A stretch of DNA of 25,939 nucleotides from an uncultured delta proteobacterium. GTDB lineage: Bacteria; Myxococcota_A; Polyangia; Polyangiales; Polyangiaceae. The stretch spans positions 1-25,939 of the forward strand of contig CAIOHM010000192.1 of assembly GCA_903858055.1 (NCBI GenBank), read 5' to 3'. Of the stretch, positions 1 through 8,895 are shown in pieces. A program made the translations under genes and the position numbers. Numbering within the stretch: the first letter of the stretch is position 1; each line of letters starts with the position of its first letter. Below the pieces are notes generated by a model. That model searched no databases and was not told the origin of the DNA. It saw nothing but the letters and a program-made list of their open reading frames with translations.

Positions 1-29
1 GAGGGGGAGCGGCGGTCCCGCTCCCCCTC
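1..29. repeat. Perfect 11-bp inverted repeat at the left edge
   Basis: GAGGGGGAGCG (1-11) and CGCTCCCCCTC (19-29) are exact reverse complements with a 7-base loop. The right arm recurs in the second 107-bp unit but the left arm does not, so the palindrome straddles the boundary of the tandem array. It may extend beyond the window. It could be an mRNA 3'-end stabiliser or part of a dispersed repeat family; the sequence alone does not decide. Confidence 0.7.
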
Positions 30-300
30 GAGCTCCCCCAAACCGGATGATGCGCGCCCGACGGCCTTTGGCCTCGGGCGTCGTCGTTGAAACGGCTACC
101 GGGCTTGGCGGCGTGGCGGCGGTCCCGCTCCCCCTCGAGCTCCCCCAAACCGGATGATGCGCGCCCGACGGCCTTTGGCCTCGGGCGTCGTCGTTGAAAC
201 GGCTACCGGGCTTGGCGGCGTGGCGGCGGTTCCGCTGCGCGTCGCGGTTCACCGAGCCGTCCCATGCGCGCCCGACGGCTCCGCGCCCTCGCGTGTGTTA
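9..300. repeat. 107-bp tandem repeat, two identical copies plus one diverged copy
   Basis: Bases 9-123 recur without a difference at 116-230, so the period is 107 bp. A third, diverged copy follows in the same register: the 15-mer ATGCGCGCCCGACGG occurs at 50, 157 and 264, exactly 107 apart each time. Each of the first two units can fold a hairpin at 55-80 and 162-187 (CGCCCGA/TCGGGCG outside, one bulged C, GGCC-TTT-GGCC inside). The perfect identity of the first two copies points to a recent duplication. No coding function is evident; the frame running through it is antisense to rodA and not credible. It lies downstream of the mre/mrd operon. Confidence 0.9.
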
Positions 301-312
301 ACCGGGTCGCTG

Positions 313-338
313 GAGCGCCTTCGGCCGGCTTCGCGCTC
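313..338 (-). terminator. Possible hairpin at the end of the mre/mrd operon
   Basis: GAGCGC (313-318) and GCGCTC (333-338) are complementary around a 14-base GC-rich loop. The right arm overlaps the rodA stop codon at 337-339. On the minus strand no U-tract follows, so it is at best a Rho-independent-like hairpin lacking its tail, or simply a 3'-end structure. Confidence 0.3.
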
Positions 339-1461
339 AGCTTTGGCGATGGGAGCTGACGCTCATGAGGAAGCCGACGCCGACCATGTCGGTGACGACG
401 CTCGACCCGCCGTAGCTGAAGAGCGGCAGCGTGACGCCGACGACGGGCAAGAGGCCCGTGACCATGCCGAGGTTGAAGACGGCGTGCCAGAAGAAGAGCG
501 CGCCAACGCCCGTGGCGAGGGCCGCGCCGAAGCGGTCGCGGGCGCGGTAGGCGATGTCGACCGCGCGGAGCACGAGGAAGGCGTAGATCGCCACGAGGAC
601 GCACGCGCCGACGAAGCCCCAGTCTTCCGCGAGCACGGGGAAGGGGAAGTCCGTGTACTGGTCCGGCAGGAAGTGGAACTGGTTCTGGGTGCCGCGCATG
701 AAGCCCCAGCCGGTGGCGCCGCCGTTGCCGATGGCGACGCGCGCGTGGTGCGCGTGCCAGTTCATGCCGAGGATGTTCTGCTCGGGGTTGAGGAACGCCT
801 CGATGCGGTCGCGCTGGTACTTCTTCAGGAGATCGAGCTCCCACACGGCCCAGGTGCTCGCCGCGGCCGTGCCCACGATGCGCACGATGAGCGAGCCCGG
901 GACCGACAAGAGCAAGGTCATCGACCCGAAAATCAGGGAGAGGATGAGCCCCGTGCCGAGATCGGGCTGCTTGATGACGAGGGCGACGGGGACCGCGGCG
1001 ATCGCGGCAGGCACGAGGAGATCCCGGAGTCCGCGGCGCTCGCTGCCGTGCACGCCGTGGAGGTATTTCGAGAGCGCCAAGATCAGCGCGATCTTCATAG
1101 TCTCGCTCGGCTGAATCGACATGAAGCCGAGGGAGATCCAGCGGGAGCTGCCACGAATGTCACGGCCGAGCACGAACACGAGCACGAGGAGCACGAGCCC
1201 GACGCCGTACGAGGGCCAGGCCCAGCGCTCGAAGAGGCGGTAATCCACCGCCGCGAGGATGCCCGCGACGATGCCTCCGACGACGAGCCAGTACACCTGC
1301 TGCACGTAGAGCTCTTGGAGGGCGAGCTTCGTGGCAGAGGTTGCAGAGTACAGGTTTACCGCGCCGACGACGCAGAGCGCGGCGATGCCGAGGAAGAGAG
1401 CCCAGTCGAAGTGATCCCGAGCGGGCACGATGCGGCGGAGGGGGCGGAGTCCGCGGGCCAT
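337..1461 (-). CDS. mrdB: RodA/MrdB, peptidoglycan glycosyltransferase (SEDS family)
   Basis: This 374-residue SEDS protein polymerises lipid II into glycan strands in the cytoplasmic membrane as partner of PBP2 in the elongation complex. It has about ten hydrophobic segments and the family signatures QPSE (residues 117-120), KQPDLGTG (164-171) and the extracytoplasmic FLPDQYTDF with LAEDWGFVG just after. This block corresponds to the RodA FLPExHTDF...LAE motif, which carries the essential Asp. I chose the ATG at 1461 because it overlaps the PBP2 stop codon (TGATG) and gives the usual RodA length; the frame stays open 63 codons further upstream, but that stretch is Arg-rich and lies inside mrdA. 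It is the last gene of the mreBCD-mrdAB operon. FtsW is the only close alternative, and the operon context favours RodA. Confidence 0.96.
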   Translation of the reverse strand: MARGLRPLRRIVPARDHFDWALFLGIAALCVVGAVNLYSATSATKLALQELYVQQVYWLVVGGIVAGILAAVDYRLFERWAWPSYGVGLVLLVLVFVLGRDIRGSSRWISLGFMSIQPSETMKIALILALSKYLHGVHGSERRGLRDLLVPAAIAAVPVALVIKQPDLGTGLILSLIFGSMTLLLSVPGSLIVRIVGTAAASTWAVWELDLLKKYQRDRIEAFLNPEQNILGMNWHAHHARVAIGNGGATGWGFMRGTQNQFHFLPDQYTDFPFPVLAEDWGFVGACVLVAIYAFLVLRAVDIAYRARDRFGAALATGVGALFFWHAVFNLGMVTGLLPVVGVTLPLFSYGGSSVVTDMVGVGFLMSVSSHRQS

Positions 1462-3440
1462 CAGCGCACCGAGCCTTTCCGCTTGGCGGCGATGCGTGCG
1501 TATTCGTGCAGCACCTCGAAGGCCACGGGGGCAGCCACCGCGGGGCCCGAGGCGCCGTGCTCGACGAGCACGACCAGGGCGAGCTCCGGGGCCTGCGCCG
1601 GGTAGAGAGCCGCGAACCAAGCGTCGTCTCGGGCGTAAAACCACGCCCACTTCGGGTCTTCGCCGGGGCGCGCGACGTAGCCGACCTGGGCGGTGCCGGT
1701 CTTTCCTGCGACCGGGAGCGCCGGGTCTCGGAGCGCATGCGCGGTGCCGTGCGTGCTCTCGACGACTTGCTTGAGCCCGTCGACGATGCGCGCGAGGTTC
1801 TGCGGCTTCATGGGGATCGTGCGGCGCACGCGCGGGTTGAACTCCTGCAGGAGCTCACCTTCGGAGGAGACCACCGAGCGCACGACCTGAGGCACGAAGA
1901 GCGTGCCGCCGTTGCCGAGCGAGGCGTAGGCGGCGGCGAGCTGCAGCGGCGTCGAGGTCATCGCGCCCTGGCCGATCGCGGTGTTGAGCGAGAAGCCGAT
2001 CTTGTAGGTGCCGCGGAAGAGGTTTGTGTAAAATGCACGCGTTGGCATGCGCCCCGGCGACTCGGGGTTGATCGCGAGGCCCGTGCGCTCACCAAAGCCG
2101 AAGAGCTGGCCGATGCGCGCGAAGCGGTCGATGCCGACGGCCTCCGCGAGCTTGAAGAAGTAGATGTTGCACGACTGCGCGATGGCCGACCGGAGGTTCA
2201 CGACGCCGTGGACGTGCGTGCACTTGAAGCGGCGCTTCCCGTAGAAGACGTATTGGTTGCAGACCTCGTTCTTTTCGGGCTTGATCGCGTCGTCCTCGAG
2301 GCCGGCGAGGGCCGCGAAGGGCTTGAACGTAGAGCCGGGCGGAAAGGCGCCGCTCGTGGTCTTGTCGAGCATGGGGGCGAGCGGGTCACTGCGCAGACGC
2401 GCGAAGGCCTCGCGGAGGCGCGCGCGCCCCTGAGCGCCGGAGACCTCGTTCGGATCGTACTCGGGCTTCGAGTACATCGCGAGGAGGCGCCCCGTGCGGA
2501 CCTCCATGGCGACCACGGCGCCGGAGAGCTGCTTCGCCATCGCGTCTTTGGCAGCCTTTTGGAGCTCGACGTCGAGTGAGAGGCGGAGGTTGCGACCGGC
2601 GATGGGGTCTTGGCGCGAGGGCTCCTCGAGGAGGCTCTGGTACGCGGGCTCGGTGCGGTAGCGGCCGCGCGCGTCGACGATGTGCTTCACCCAGCCGCGC
2701 TGTCCGCGGAGCATGGCTTCCCACGCGCGCTCGAGGCCGACGACGCCGACGGAGTCACCGGGCTCGTAGCCGAGCGGGTTGAGCTTGCGTTGCTCCTCCG
2801 CCGGGAGATCGCCGTAGCCCTCGGGCCGGTGTTTGATGAGCGTTTCCGCGTCGATTTCGCCGACGTAGCCCATGACGTGCGCCGTGAGCGACCCGAACGG
2901 GTACGTGCGCACCGACGTCTCGACGACGAGCGCGCCGAGGTGCTCGGCCGGGTGTTGGCGCAGCTCGGCGACCACGTCGCGCGGGGCGTCTTCACGGACC
3001 GTGATCGACCGCCAACAGGCGGAGCGATCTTCGTCCGTCTTGCAGGCCTCACGTAGACGAACCGCCCACGAGTCGCGCTCGGCAGGGGTGAGTCGCAGCG
3101 TGTCGGCGACGTGGGGCCAGGTGTCGACCTCGTAGAGGCTCGAGCGGTGGGGCGGGCGCGCGGAGGGCAGCACGCGGCCGGGGACGATGGCGACGTTCCA
3201 GGCAGGCCGGTTCGAGGCGAGCACTTTGCCCGTGGCGTCTTCGACGATGCCGCGTGCGGCGGGGAGCGAAATGCGGCGGATGATGTTCTCGCGCGCCTCG
3301 CCGCGGTAGCGGTCGGCCTCGAGCACTTGGAGCTGGAAGAGGCGGCCCACGATGGTCATGAACGTGAGCACGACCACGAGCGCGTACCACTTGAAGCGAC
3401 CGCGGAACTCGCCGACGTCCGACGGCGACGCGAGCTTCAT
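1461..3440 (-). CDS. mrdA: Penicillin-binding protein 2 (class B transpeptidase)
   Basis: A 659-residue class B PBP that cross-links peptidoglycan during side-wall elongation. It has a short cytoplasmic tail, one membrane anchor (about residues 17-38), a pedestal/dimerisation domain, and a C-terminal transpeptidase domain with all three catalytic motifs: SxxK as STFK (S370-K373, after PPG), SxN as SCN (423-425) and KTG (580-582, in VAGKTGTAQ). The start ATG overlaps the mreD stop by four bases (ATGA), and its stop overlaps the rodA start by one base, indicating translational coupling. Its length matches the PBP2 family, with a modest insertion in the pedestal (about 110-150) containing two Cys residues (C133, C142) that could form a periplasmic disulfide (inference). 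Confidence 0.97.
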   Translation of the reverse strand: MKLASPSDVGEFRGRFKWYALVVVLTFMTIVGRLFQLQVLEADRYRGEARENIIRRISLPAARGIVEDATGKVLASNRPAWNVAIVPGRVLPSARPPHRSSLYEVDTWPHVADTLRLTPAERDSWAVRLREACKTDEDRSACWRSITVREDAPRDVVAELRQHPAEHLGALVVETSVRTYPFGSLTAHVMGYVGEIDAETLIKHRPEGYGDLPAEEQRKLNPLGYEPGDSVGVVGLERAWEAMLRGQRGWVKHIVDARGRYRTEPAYQSLLEEPSRQDPIAGRNLRLSLDVELQKAAKDAMAKQLSGAVVAMEVRTGRLLAMYSKPEYDPNEVSGAQGRARLREAFARLRSDPLAPMLDKTTSGAFPPGSTFKPFAALAGLEDDAIKPEKNEVCNQYVFYGKRRFKCTHVHGVVNLRSAIAQSCNIYFFKLAEAVGIDRFARIGQLFGFGERTGLAINPESPGRMPTRAFYTNLFRGTYKIGFSLNTAIGQGAMTSTPLQLAAAYASLGNGGTLFVPQVVRSVVSSEGELLQEFNPRVRRTIPMKPQNLARIVDGLKQVVESTHGTAHALRDPALPVAGKTGTAQVGYVARPGEDPKWAWFYARDDAWFAALYPAQAPELALVVLVEHGASGPAVAAPVAFEVLHEYARIAAKRKGSVR

Positions 3441-3955
3441 GGGAGCTCCTGCGCTTGGGCGCGCGATCGGGCCGCGAGCGTGTCAACGGTGCGGAAGACG
3501 AGCGGTGCGGCCGCGGCCGTTGCGAGCGCGCGCGGGATCATGAACGGGTACAGCGAGCGCGGGACCCAGGCGTCGCGGCCGAAGATCGACAAGACCACGA
3601 GGCCGAAGGTGCTCTCGAGGATCGAGAACACGAGGGCGAGCGCGAGCTGCGTGACGAGCGTTTGCGCCGAGAGGCGCACGCCGATGCCGCGCGCGAGCAA
3701 GAAGAGCGCGACGTACGCGAACGTGTGAAAGCCCATCGGCGCCGATCCCACCACGTCGGCCAGGTAGCCCGAGGCAAAGGCGAACGCGCTCCCGCGCAGG
3801 GTCGAGACCTCGTGCACGCCCGCGTAGATCACCGCGGGGACGACGAGGGAAGGGATCGCCCCGAGCGCCGCGGCGAAGGGGATCACCCGGTGGAACATCG
3901 CCTGCGCGAAGACGAGCGCCACGCCGAGGGCGACGAGCGTGGAGTTGCGGATCAC
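3437..3955 (-). CDS. mreD: Rod-shape-determining protein MreD
   Basis: A 172-residue, highly hydrophobic protein with about five membrane segments, fitting MreD in size, topology and gene order between mreC and mrdA. MreD is an inner-membrane component of the elongasome that acts with MreC. It begins at a GTG at 3955 that overlaps the mreC stop codon (GTGA) and ends overlapping the PBP2 ATG (ATGA). The same frame is open far upstream, but that part is Arg-rich and antisense-like inside mreC and cannot be MreD. Sequence conservation in this family is weak, so the assignment rests mainly on position and membrane profile. Confidence 0.9.
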   Translation of the reverse strand: MIRNSTLVALGVALVFAQAMFHRVIPFAAALGAIPSLVVPAVIYAGVHEVSTLRGSAFAFASGYLADVVGSAPMGFHTFAYVALFLLARGIGVRLSAQTLVTQLALALVFSILESTFGLVVLSIFGRDAWVPRSLYPFMIPRALATAAAAPLVFRTVDTLAARSRAQAQELP

Positions 3956-4826
3956 CGCTCGGCTCCGCGCTTGCCCGCGGGCTTTTCGGGGCCGACGTTC
4001 GGTGTGGCGTCGAGGAGCACGAGCACGTGTTCGAGGCGCGAGAAGTCGACCGTAGGCTCGGCCTCGACCTCTTGCTCGCGTCCGATCTCGCGCTTCACGA
4101 CTTTGGTGATGCGCGCCACCGGGAGCCCACGCGGGAACCAGCGACCCTTGCCGCTCGTGACGAGCAAATCGCCGACCGCCACGTCGTCGCGTGCGTCGAC
4201 CATTTCGACCTTCGCGAGGTACCGCGCCACGTCGCCGGTGCCGCGCACGAAGCCGCGCGCGTGCGTGCGCTCGTCCTCCACGTCGACGCCGAAGGCCGCG
4301 TCGACCGCGAGCTGCACGTCGGCCGTGTCGCCGGAGACGCGGAGGATCGCGCCCACCACGCCGTCGGTTCCCACGACGGGCATGTGCGGCCGGAGGTCGG
4401 GCACGCCGCGATCGATGACGACGCGCACGACGCGGAAGAAGGGGCTGAAGTCTTTCGCGACCACTTGCGCGGAGAGCGACTCGGCGTCGACGTTGCGCTT
4501 CAGCTGCACGAGGCGGCGGAGCTCGATGTTCTCGACGGCCGCGCGCTCGGCCTCGTGGAGCGACGCGCGAAGCTGCGCGTTCTCGGCCTTGAGGTCCGCG
4601 TTGTGGCGCTGCACGTCGACGAGCCAGACGTAATCGCTCCACGTGGAGACGGCGCCGCGCGTGAGGCGCGTGATGCCGAGCTCGATGAGCCCCGAGAGGC
4701 GCAGCACGCTGCGATCGAGGCCCGTGAGCTGATCGGGGTGGCGGAGGCTCGCGCGGAGAAAGAAGAACGGAGCGACCACGAGGGCCGCGACGATGACGAG
4801 GTCGCGGAGATGACGCGGCGACGCCA

Positions 4827-4827
<1 letters not shown>
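3952..4827 (-). CDS. mreC: Rod-shape-determining protein MreC
   Basis: A 291-residue bitopic protein: a short basic cytoplasmic N-terminus, a membrane anchor at about residues 8-27, a heptad-rich helical stretch (about 70-112, with HNADLKAENAQLRASLHEAE-type spacing), then a two-barrel beta-rich periplasmic domain containing VVGTDGVVGAI and GDLLVTSG, both typical of MreC. MreC links the MreB filament to PBP2 and activates PBP2-RodA. The tail (PNVGPEKPAGKRGAER) is a short charged extension. Its start overlaps the mreB stop (TGATG) and its stop overlaps the mreD start (GTGA). Confidence 0.95.
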
Positions 4828-5858
<1,031 letters not shown>

Positions 5859-5873
5859 TCGAAACCCCCGGCG

Positions 5874-5879
5874 AACCTA
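5874..5879 (-). promoter_or_regulatory. Possible -10 element for the mre operon
   Basis: On the minus strand TAGGTT lies 15 nt before the mreB ATG, fitting a TAnnnT -10 box that would give a very short leader carrying the GGGGG run. No convincing -35 is seen at the expected distance. The 97 bp between rpmG and mreB also contain GGGCC-GGC-GGCCC (5935-5947), a weak hairpin without a U-tract. Confidence 0.35.
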
Positions 5880-5955
5880 GTGCGGCAACGTGGCGGAGAA
5901 CAGCCCCGAAGCGCCCCGGGAAGCACGGCGCCTCGGGCCGGCGGCCCCTGAGGGC

Positions 5956-6117
5956 TCAGCCCTTCGAGATCTTGCCTTCCTTGTGCGACTGGTGCGAGTT
6001 GCACGCCGCGCAGTACTTCTTGATCTCGAACTTCTCGGACATGGTGCGCTTGTTCTTCGTGGTCACGTAGTTCGCACGGCCACACTGCGCACAGGTGAGC
6101 TTGAAGGTATCGCGCAT
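5956..6117 (-). CDS. rpmG: 50S ribosomal protein L33 (zinc-ribbon form)
   Basis: A 53-residue protein with the two CxxC pairs (CAQC near residue 10, CAAC near residue 37) of the zinc-binding L33 type and the conserved core NYVTTKNKR...EKFEIKKYC. It sits in the large ribosomal subunit near the E site. I chose the ATG at 6117 because it starts directly at the conserved MRDTFKL; the frame stays open 32 codons upstream but that stretch would be foreign to the family and crosses the promoter. No strong Shine-Dalgarno sequence precedes the ATG. The gene stands alone between the mre operon and the RNA-binding protein gene, without the secE or tRNA neighbours often found beside rpmG. Confidence 0.95.
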   Translation of the reverse strand: MRDTFKLTCAQCGRANYVTTKNKRTMSEKFEIKKYCAACNSHQSHKEGKISKG

Positions 6118-6155
6118 GGGAATTTGCTCGTCGTTTGCGTGGAAAGGGGGGGCTA

Positions 6156-6183
6156 CCCTTAGTGGGTTCGCCCCGCGTGTCAA
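6156..6183 (-). promoter_or_regulatory. Sigma70-type promoter of rpmG
   Basis: On the minus strand a perfect TTGACA (6183-6178) is followed after 16 nt by TAAGGG (6161-6156), or after 17 nt by AAGGGT. This predicts a start near 6149 and a leader of about 30 nt. The same arrangement, TTGACC-16-TAAGGT, precedes the RNA-binding protein gene, which strengthens both calls. Confidence 0.55.
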
Positions 6184-6223
6184 GGAAAACAACGAGCGCC
6201 ACCTCGGAAGCAAGGGGCGCTCG
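6184..6223 (-). terminator. Rho-independent terminator of the RNA-binding protein gene
   Basis: CGAGCGCC (6193-6200) and GGCGCTCG (6216-6223) form a perfect 8-bp stem with a 15-base loop. Read on the minus strand the stem is followed by TTGTTTTCC (6192-6184), a U-rich tail. It lies 48 bp past the stop codon of the RRM gene and just before the rpmG promoter, so it separates the two transcripts. Confidence 0.7.
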
Positions 6224-6270
6224 GGCTCGCAAGCGTGCGTGCGCTCGGGAAAGCGCGCGCACGCCGATCA

Positions 6271-7221
6271 TCATTCGTCGTCCCAGTCGTCGTAATCGCG
6301 ACCGCGGCCGCCGCGACCACCACCACCGCCTCCGCCACCCGCGCCGCCACGAGGCTTGCGGAAGCCGTCGTCGCTGCCGCCAGGTGCACCACCGCCGCGA
6401 CGGCGATCGTTCTTCGCCGGTGCGCGCGGCGGGCCGCCGAAGTCACGCGGGGGGCCGCCACCGAAGTCGCGCGGAGGACCACCACCGAAGTCGCGCGGGG
6501 GACCGCCGAAGTCACGGGGCGGACCACCGAAGTCGCGCGGGGGACCGCCGAAGTCGCGGCCACCACCACCGCCGAAGTCGCCGCCCTCGCGGGCCGGGCG
6601 GTCTCCCTTGGGGTGCGCGATGTTCACGATGAGGCGACGACCACGGAGCTCCGCGCTCGCGAGCGCCTCGGCGGCGGTCTTCGCGCCTTCGCTGCTCGAA
6701 AGCGTGACGAAGCCGAAGCCGCGCTTGCGGCCGTCGGGGTCCATCGGCAGGTTCACGCGCACGACGCCGTTCTCGCTCACGCCGTTGACGAGGCTCGCGA
6801 TCTCCTCTTGCGAGGTGTCGTAGGGCAGGTTGCCCACGTACAGCGTGCGGTCTTGCGGGGGAGGGCCGCCGCGACCGGGGCCGTCGCCGCGCGGGCCGCT
6901 ACGGAAGGCGCCGCCTTCGCCGCGAAAGCCTCCACCCTCGCGCGGGGCATCGCCGCGGGGAGGATCGGCCTGGAACGGACGGACGCTGATGCTGCGACCG
7001 GCCTGGAGGGAACCGTCGAGGGCTTCGCGCGCGACCTTCGCCTCTTCGGGCGAGCTCATGGTCACGAAGCCAAAGCCGCGGGGGCGGCCGGTGGTGCGAT
7101 CCTTCGGGATGCTCACGCTTACGACTTGGCCGCCGGTGGCCTCGAAGAGCTGCCTCAGGACGTCTTCGGAAACGCTGTCGGGAAGCCCGGCCACGAACAG
7201 CTTCGCGTCATCACTCGCCAT
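6271..7221 (-). CDS. Two-RRM RNA-binding protein with long Gly/Arg-rich tail
   Basis: A 316-residue protein with two RNA recognition motifs. RRM1 has RNP2 LFVAGL (8-13) and RNP1 RGFGFVTM (48-55). RRM2 has RNP2 LYVGNL (127-132) and RNP1 RGFGFVTL (167-174). The domains are joined by a Gly/Arg/Pro linker (about 85-123). The C-terminal third (about 205-316) is disordered-looking: six RDFGG repeats (starting at 222, 229, 236, 243, 251, 259), poly-Gly, RGGRGRDY and an acidic end DYDDWDDE. Bacterial RRM proteins are usually single-domain and about 100 residues, so this layout resembles eukaryotic hnRNP-type proteins. The ATG at 7221 starts right before RRM1; an upstream in-frame ATG at 7278 would add 19 unrelated residues. 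Likely role: single-stranded RNA binding or chaperoning, possibly cold-related (inference). Confidence 0.93.
   Translation of the reverse strand: MASDDAKLFVAGLPDSVSEDVLRQLFEATGGQVVSVSIPKDRTTGRPRGFGFVTMSSPEEAKVAREALDGSLQAGRSISVRPFQADPPRGDAPREGGGFRGEGGAFRSGPRGDGPGRGGPPPQDRTLYVGNLPYDTSQEEIASLVNGVSENGVVRVNLPMDPDGRKRGFGFVTLSSSEGAKTAAEALASAELRGRRLIVNIAHPKGDRPAREGGDFGGGGGRDFGGPPRDFGGPPRDFGGPPRDFGGGPPRDFGGGPPRDFGGPPRAPAKNDRRRGGGAPGGSDDGFRKPRGGAGGGGGGGGRGGRGRDYDDWDDE
6430..6558 (-). repeat. Coding repeat: six RDFGG units
   Basis: The DNA encoding residues 222-264 of the RRM protein is a run of near-identical 21- or 24-base units (RDFGGPP or RDFGGGPP). Such short coding repeats can expand or contract by slippage, so repeat number may vary between strains. 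Confidence 0.85.
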
Positions 7222-7297
7222 TACTTGAACCCTGCACTCATTCTCGCCGTGTGAACGCCCTCGGCACGAGGTCGGCACACGGCATGCCTCACGGGAG

Positions 7298-7325
7298 ACC
7301 TTATCGACCCGTGGGCCGCGGTCAA
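7298..7325 (-). promoter_or_regulatory. Sigma70-type promoter of the RRM gene
   Basis: On the minus strand TTGACC (7325-7320) is followed after 16 nt by TAAGGT (7303-7298), predicting a start near 7291 and a leader of about 70 nt before the ATG at 7221. The leader ends in AGGGTTCAAGTA, whose AGGG is a possible ribosome binding site. A long leader is common in cold-inducible RNA chaperone genes, but no known thermosensor fold was recognised. Confidence 0.5.
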
Positions 7326-7344
7326 GCGTGGTGCGGGGGAAATG

Positions 7345-8892
7345 TCACGCTTCCGGTGCGGCGGGGATTCGGATGCGGAAGCGGGCTCCGCGCGGCACGG
7401 CGGCCCCGAGGTCGACCGTGGCCCGGTGTGCACGCACGACCTGGGTGACGATCGCGAGGCCGAGGCCGGTCCCGCGGCCGACTCCCGTGCTCCCGCGTAC
7501 GAACTTCTCGAAGACGCGGGCGCGCTCTGCCTCGGGAATTCCCTCGCCGTCGTCCTCGACCGTCACCACGACGGCGGCGCCCTCGTTCGCCGCCGTGACG
7601 CGGATGCTCGCCGCGCCGACCGCGTACTTGAAGGCGTTGTCCACGAGGTTCGAGACGGCGAGTGCGAGCGCGTCGGGGTCGTGGCGCACCGGCAAGAGCG
7701 GCCCTTCAACGCGAACGTGCAGCGTGATGCCTGTCGAGAGCGCTTGCGAACGGTGCGCCTCGGCGCCGCTCGCGACCGCGTCGGAAGGGTCGTCGACCAC
7801 GAACTCGAAGGCGCGCCCCTGGCGCTCGAGGCGGGCGAAGTCGAGGATGCGATCGAGCAGGCCGTCGAGTCGCTTGGCTTCGGTGTGGATGATGCCGAGG
7901 TATTCGCGGCGTTTCTCCTCGCTCGGGACGCGCTCGTCGTGGAGCATTTCGGAGAACATGCGCACGAGGGCGAGGGGCGTCTTGAGCTCGTGGCTCACGT
8001 TGGCCACGAAGGAGCTCTTGAGCTCCGAGGCCCGCCACGCGCGGTCCGCGGCGATGCCGACGCTGATGACGCCCGCGACGATCATGAGCGACGCGCCGAG
8101 CACGAGCGCCATGTCGAGACGCCGTCGATGGGCGAAATCCGAAGCGAGCTCTTCGTCGACGGCGGGGGCGAGCTGCAGGCGCCAGCCATAAATGGTGGTG
8201 GCGAAGCGCACGCTCACGGTGAAGCGCGACGAGCGCAGCGGCGGGCCGAAGATGATGCGGCCTTGGTCGTCGAGCACGTCGAGGCGATGGCTGCCTTGCG
8301 TGGGGTCGCCGTAGGCGCGCGGGAAGACGTCTTTGACGATGCGCCCGAGGTCGTGCCACGCGACGAAGAGCCTGCGATCGTTCGGCGATGAGGCCGCCCG
8401 GTACGAGAGCAAGAAGCTGCGATCGCCCTCGGTGCGGTGGAGGTGACGAAGCACCGCGGGGCCGCCGCGATCGGCCTCGAAGGCGGCACGAAAGCGCGAC
8501 ACGAGCAACCGACGGAACTCCTCGTCTTCTTCGAGCGGACCGACCGATCGGCTCGCGAAGTCGACGACGGAGCCGGTGTCGTCGAGCACGAGCAGCGCGC
8601 GAATCGTCGGGGTGACGCGCGACGCCGCCGGGAGCCAGCGCTCGCCCACGCTGCCCTCCGCGCTCTCGGCGAGCGAAAACGCCGCGTCGTCTTGTTCGAA
8701 GAGCAGGCGGTCGACGCGCGAGGTCTTGTCTTGCGCGAGCTCGTAGGTCGCGGCGAGGAGCGACTGCTCGCGGAGGCGATCGGCCTGCGCGAGCGAGCGG
8801 AGCAAGTAAGACGCGAGCACCACGACGGAGACGACCACGGCGGCGGCAATGCCGACCATCGCGCGCCTGCGGCGGCTCGTCTCGTGCGCCAT
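7345..8892 (-). CDS. Membrane sensor histidine kinase
   Basis: A 515-residue HisKA/HATPase kinase. TM1 (about 11-33) and TM2 (about 261-283) enclose a periplasmic sensor region of about 225 residues that I do not match to a named domain. The H-box is FVANVSHELKTPLA with phosphoacceptor H301. The catalytic domain has the N-box (N415-LVD-N419), G1 (DDGEGIP from 447) and G2 (GRGTGLGLA, 472-480), all intact. There is no HAMP signature and no receiver domain, and no response regulator gene is in the window, so it is an orphan kinase here. It starts 3 bp after the stop of the GAF-like gene, suggesting the same transcript. Its partner, and whether it senses an envelope signal handled by the upstream genes, are unknown. 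Confidence 0.95.
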   Translation of the reverse strand: MAHETSRRRRAMVGIAAAVVVSVVVLASYLLRSLAQADRLREQSLLAATYELAQDKTSRVDRLLFEQDDAAFSLAESAEGSVGERWLPAASRVTPTIRALLVLDDTGSVVDFASRSVGPLEEDEEFRRLLVSRFRAAFEADRGGPAVLRHLHRTEGDRSFLLSYRAASSPNDRRLFVAWHDLGRIVKDVFPRAYGDPTQGSHRLDVLDDQGRIIFGPPLRSSRFTVSVRFATTIYGWRLQLAPAVDEELASDFAHRRRLDMALVLGASLMIVAGVISVGIAADRAWRASELKSSFVANVSHELKTPLALVRMFSEMLHDERVPSEEKRREYLGIIHTEAKRLDGLLDRILDFARLERQGRAFEFVVDDPSDAVASGAEAHRSQALSTGITLHVRVEGPLLPVRHDPDALALAVSNLVDNAFKYAVGAASIRVTAANEGAAVVVTVEDDGEGIPEAERARVFEKFVRGSTGVGRGTGLGLAIVTQVVRAHRATVDLGAAVPRGARFRIRIPAAPEA

Positions 8893-8895
8893 GCG

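Noticed and set aside
154..1605. Long plus-strand open frame across the repeat and rodA
   Set aside because: It is antisense to the clear RodA gene, rich in Arg/Glu/Ala/His, and shows no domain; high-GC coding DNA opens such frames.
5935..5947. GGGCC-GGC-GGCCC as terminator of rpmG
   Set aside because: Only five base pairs with a three-base loop and no U-tract; expected by chance in such GC-rich DNA.
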